DNA from: Rhodobacter sp.
GTDB lineage: Bacteria; Pseudomonadota; Alphaproteobacteria; Rhodobacterales; Rhodobacteraceae
NCBI GenBank assembly: GCA_013824045.1
Contig: PNND01000111.1
Span: 1-14,649, forward strand
Reading direction: 5' to 3'
DNA: 14,649 nucleotides
Shown here: positions 13,161 through 14,649 of the stretch, one piece after another
How positions within the stretch are numbered: position 1 is the first letter of the stretch
How the letters are laid out: the number at the start of each line of letters is the position of its first letter
The notes under the pieces: model-generated
What the model was told of the DNA's origin: nothing
Database searches by the model: none
Seen by the model: only the letters and a program-made list of their open reading frames with translations
Program-made: the position numbers and the translations under genes

Positions 13161-14649
13161 TTAGTGGGCGTGGCCTTTGTCCCAGTCCGACTGCTTGGGG
13201 AGCTGTTCGAAGGTGTGCTCCGGCGGCGGCGAGGACAGGGTCCATTCCAGCGTGTCGGCATATTCGTTCCAGTAGTTGTTCTCGGTGACGCGCTTGCCGA
13301 AGAACAGGGTGTAGAACACGAGGCCGATGAAGAACACGAAGGAGGCGAAGGCGATCATCGCACCGACGGACGACCACCAGTTCCAGTAGGCGAAGGCCTC
13401 GGGGTAGTCGATGTAGCGGCGCGGCATGCCCTGACGGCCCAGGAAGTGCTGGGGGAAGAAGGTCAGGTTGGAGCCGATGAACATCGCCCAGAAGTGGAGT
13501 TTGCCTGCCCATTCGGGGTACTGGCGGCCCGACATCTTGCCCATCCAGTAGTAGATGCCTGCGAAGATGCCGAAGACGGCGCCGAGCGACATCACATAGT
13601 GGAAGTGGGCCACGACATAGTAGGTGTCGTGATAGGCGCGGTCGACCCCAGCCTGCGACAGCACGATCCCCGTCACACCACCGACGGTGAAGAGGAACAG
13701 GAAGCCGAAGGCCCAGAGCATGGGCGTCTTCATCTCGATCGAGCCGCCCCACATGGTGGCGATCCACGAGAAGATCTTGATGCCGGTGGGCACCGCGATC
13801 ACCATGGTGGCCAGCATGAAGTAGGACTGCTGGGTCAGCGACATGCCGACAGTGTACATGTGGTGCGCCCAGACGACGAAGCCCAGCACACCGATCGCCA
13901 CCATCGCATAGACCATCGGCAGGTAGCCGAAGATCGGCTTGCGCGAGAAGGTGGCGATGACCTGAGAGATGATCCCAAAGGCGGGCAGGATGATGATGTA
14001 GACCTCGGGGTGGCCGAAGAACCACAGGATGTGCTGGTAAAGGACCGGGTCACCGCCGCCCGAGGGCGTGAAGAAGGTGGTCCCGAAGTTCCGGTCGGTC
14101 AGCAGCATGGTGATGGCGCCAGCCAGAACGGGCAGGGCCAGCAGGATGAGCCACGAGGTCACGAAGATCGACCAAGCGAACAGCGGCACCTTGTGCATCG
14201 TCATGCCGGGGGCGCGCATGTTCAGGAAGGTGGTAATCATATTGATCGCGCCGAGGATCGAGGAGGCACCCGACAGGTGCACCGCGAAAATGGCGAGGTC
14301 CATCGCGTAGCCGCCTTCGGCGGTGGTCGAGAGCGGCGGGTAGAGAACCCAGCCCACGCCCGCGCCCGGCCCAAGCTCGCCGCCACCACCGGGGGCGAAG
14401 AGCGAGGCCACGGCCAGCGAGGTGCCCGCGACGTAAAGCCAGTAGGACAGGTTGTTCATGCGCGGGAAGGCCATGTCCGGCGCGCCGATCTGCAGCGGCA
14501 TGAAGTAGTTGCCGAAACCGCCGAACAGGGCCGGGATCACCACGAAGAACATCATCAGGATGCCATGGGCGGTGATGGTGACGTTCCAGATATGGCCGTT
14601 GGGCGTGCAGGTCGCCGCCGCATCGGCAACGAAGCGCAGGCCTTCCTGA
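13161..14649 (-). CDS. ctaD: Cytochrome c oxidase subunit I (aa3-type), N-terminus cut by the window edge
   Basis: The last 495 residues of the heme-copper oxidase catalytic subunit, which reduces O2 to water with cytochrome c and pumps protons in the inner membrane. The reading frame is open to the right edge; about 70 N-terminal residues are missing. All cofactor ligands expected in this part are present (fragment numbering): H28 in [10 protein letters not shown] (heme a), H213 in FGHPEVYI with the cross-linked Y217, H262 and H263 in WAHHMYTVG (CuB), and H348 (heme a3) and H350 (heme a) in [10 protein letters not shown]-channel D58 (GAPDMAF) and E215, and K-channel K291 (PTGIKIFSW), mark an A-type pumping enzyme. 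Spacing from H213 to H350 equals that of the Rhodobacter sphaeroides enzyme. The end is [10 protein letters not shown]. The first M in the visible frame (14555) is internal, not the start. Confidence 0.98.
   Translation of the reverse strand, partial: QEGLRFVADAAATCTPNGHIWNVTITAHGILMMFFVVIPALFGGFGNYFMPLQIGAPDMAFPRMNNLSYWLYVAGTSLAVASLFAPGGGGELGPGAGVGWVLYPPLSTTAEGGYAMDLAIFAVHLSGASSILGAINMITTFLNMRAPGMTMHKVPLFAWSIFVTSWLILLALPVLAGAITMLLTDRNFGTTFFTPSGGGDPVLYQHILWFFGHPEVYIIILPAFGIISQVIATFSRKPIFGYLPMVYAMVAIGVLGFVVWAHHMYTVGMSLTQQSYFMLATMVIAVPTGIKIFSWIATMWGGSIEMKTPMLWAFGFLFLFTVGGVTGIVLSQAGVDRAYHDTYYVVAHFHYVMSLGAVFGIFAGIYYWMGKMSGRQYPEWAGKLHFWAMFIGSNLTFFPQHFLGRQGMPRRYIDYPEAFAYWNWWSSVGAMIAFASFVFFIGLVFYTLFFGKRVTENNYWNEYADTLEWTLSSPPPEHTFEQLPKQSDWDKGHAH

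Noticed and set aside
12775..14025. A single 416-codon minus-strand frame running through ctaD into the small exported-protein gene
   Set aside because: Its first four-fifths overlap ctaD in another frame and give an Arg/His/Leu-rich nonsense product; only the last 83 codons, after the ctaD terminator, make a plausible protein.

Overview
The window looks like chromosomal DNA of a GC-rich alphaproteobacterium, most likely in the Rhodobacteraceae/Paracoccaceae. The evidence is an aa3-type cytochrome c oxidase subunit I whose ligand spacing matches the Rhodobacter enzyme, a DUF2244 protein, a rhodobacter-style UbiH/COQ6 hydroxylase, a GatB/YqeY-domain gene divergent from carA, and a perfect CtrA-type motif (TTAA-N7-TTAA). 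This placement rests on gene content and family resemblance, not on a database search. No rRNA, tRNA, CRISPR array, transposase or phage gene was seen. No gene-free stretch reaches 300 bases.

Layout. (1) 121-2354, plus strand: a two-gene unit of an enolase-superfamily (mandelate racemase-type) enzyme and a class V aminotransferase, 2 nt apart. (2) 2355-2460: a convergent gap filled almost completely by three perfect hairpins in a regular array. (3) 2461-4787, minus strand: a UbiH/COQ6-type flavin hydroxylase, an 82-residue two-helix membrane protein and a pyrimidine 5'-nucleotidase-like HAD hydrolase. (4) 4921-5556, plus: a GntR/FCD regulator, divergent from the HAD gene. (5) 5563-8767, minus: a large membrane GT2 glycosyltransferase downstream of carA. 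The gap between them holds a CtrA-like site and a hairpin that covers the glycosyltransferase ribosome binding site. (6) 8950-9411, plus: a YqeY-family gene divergent from carA, ending in a textbook terminator. (7) 9475-12694, minus: a DUF2244 membrane protein, a long-chain acyl-CoA ligase and a BASS-family transporter, the last two apparently translationally coupled. (8) 12775-14649, minus: a small exported protein that is easy to miss, and the C-terminal seven-eighths or so of ctaD, which runs off the right edge and ends at a strong terminator.

Most genes are core metabolism: pyrimidine/arginine precursor synthesis (carA), ubiquinone hydroxylation, respiration (ctaD), nucleotide salvage (HAD) and fatty acid activation (ligase). 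The less ordinary parts are the enolase/aminotransferase pair of unknown substrate, the glycosyltransferase with its apparent cell-cycle-type control region, the acyl-CoA ligase/transporter pair, and the triple-hairpin array. I found no defence island or clearly new multi-gene system. The strongest candidates for something undescribed are the triple-hairpin array at 2356-2460 and the CtrA-site plus hairpin leader at 7528-7582.
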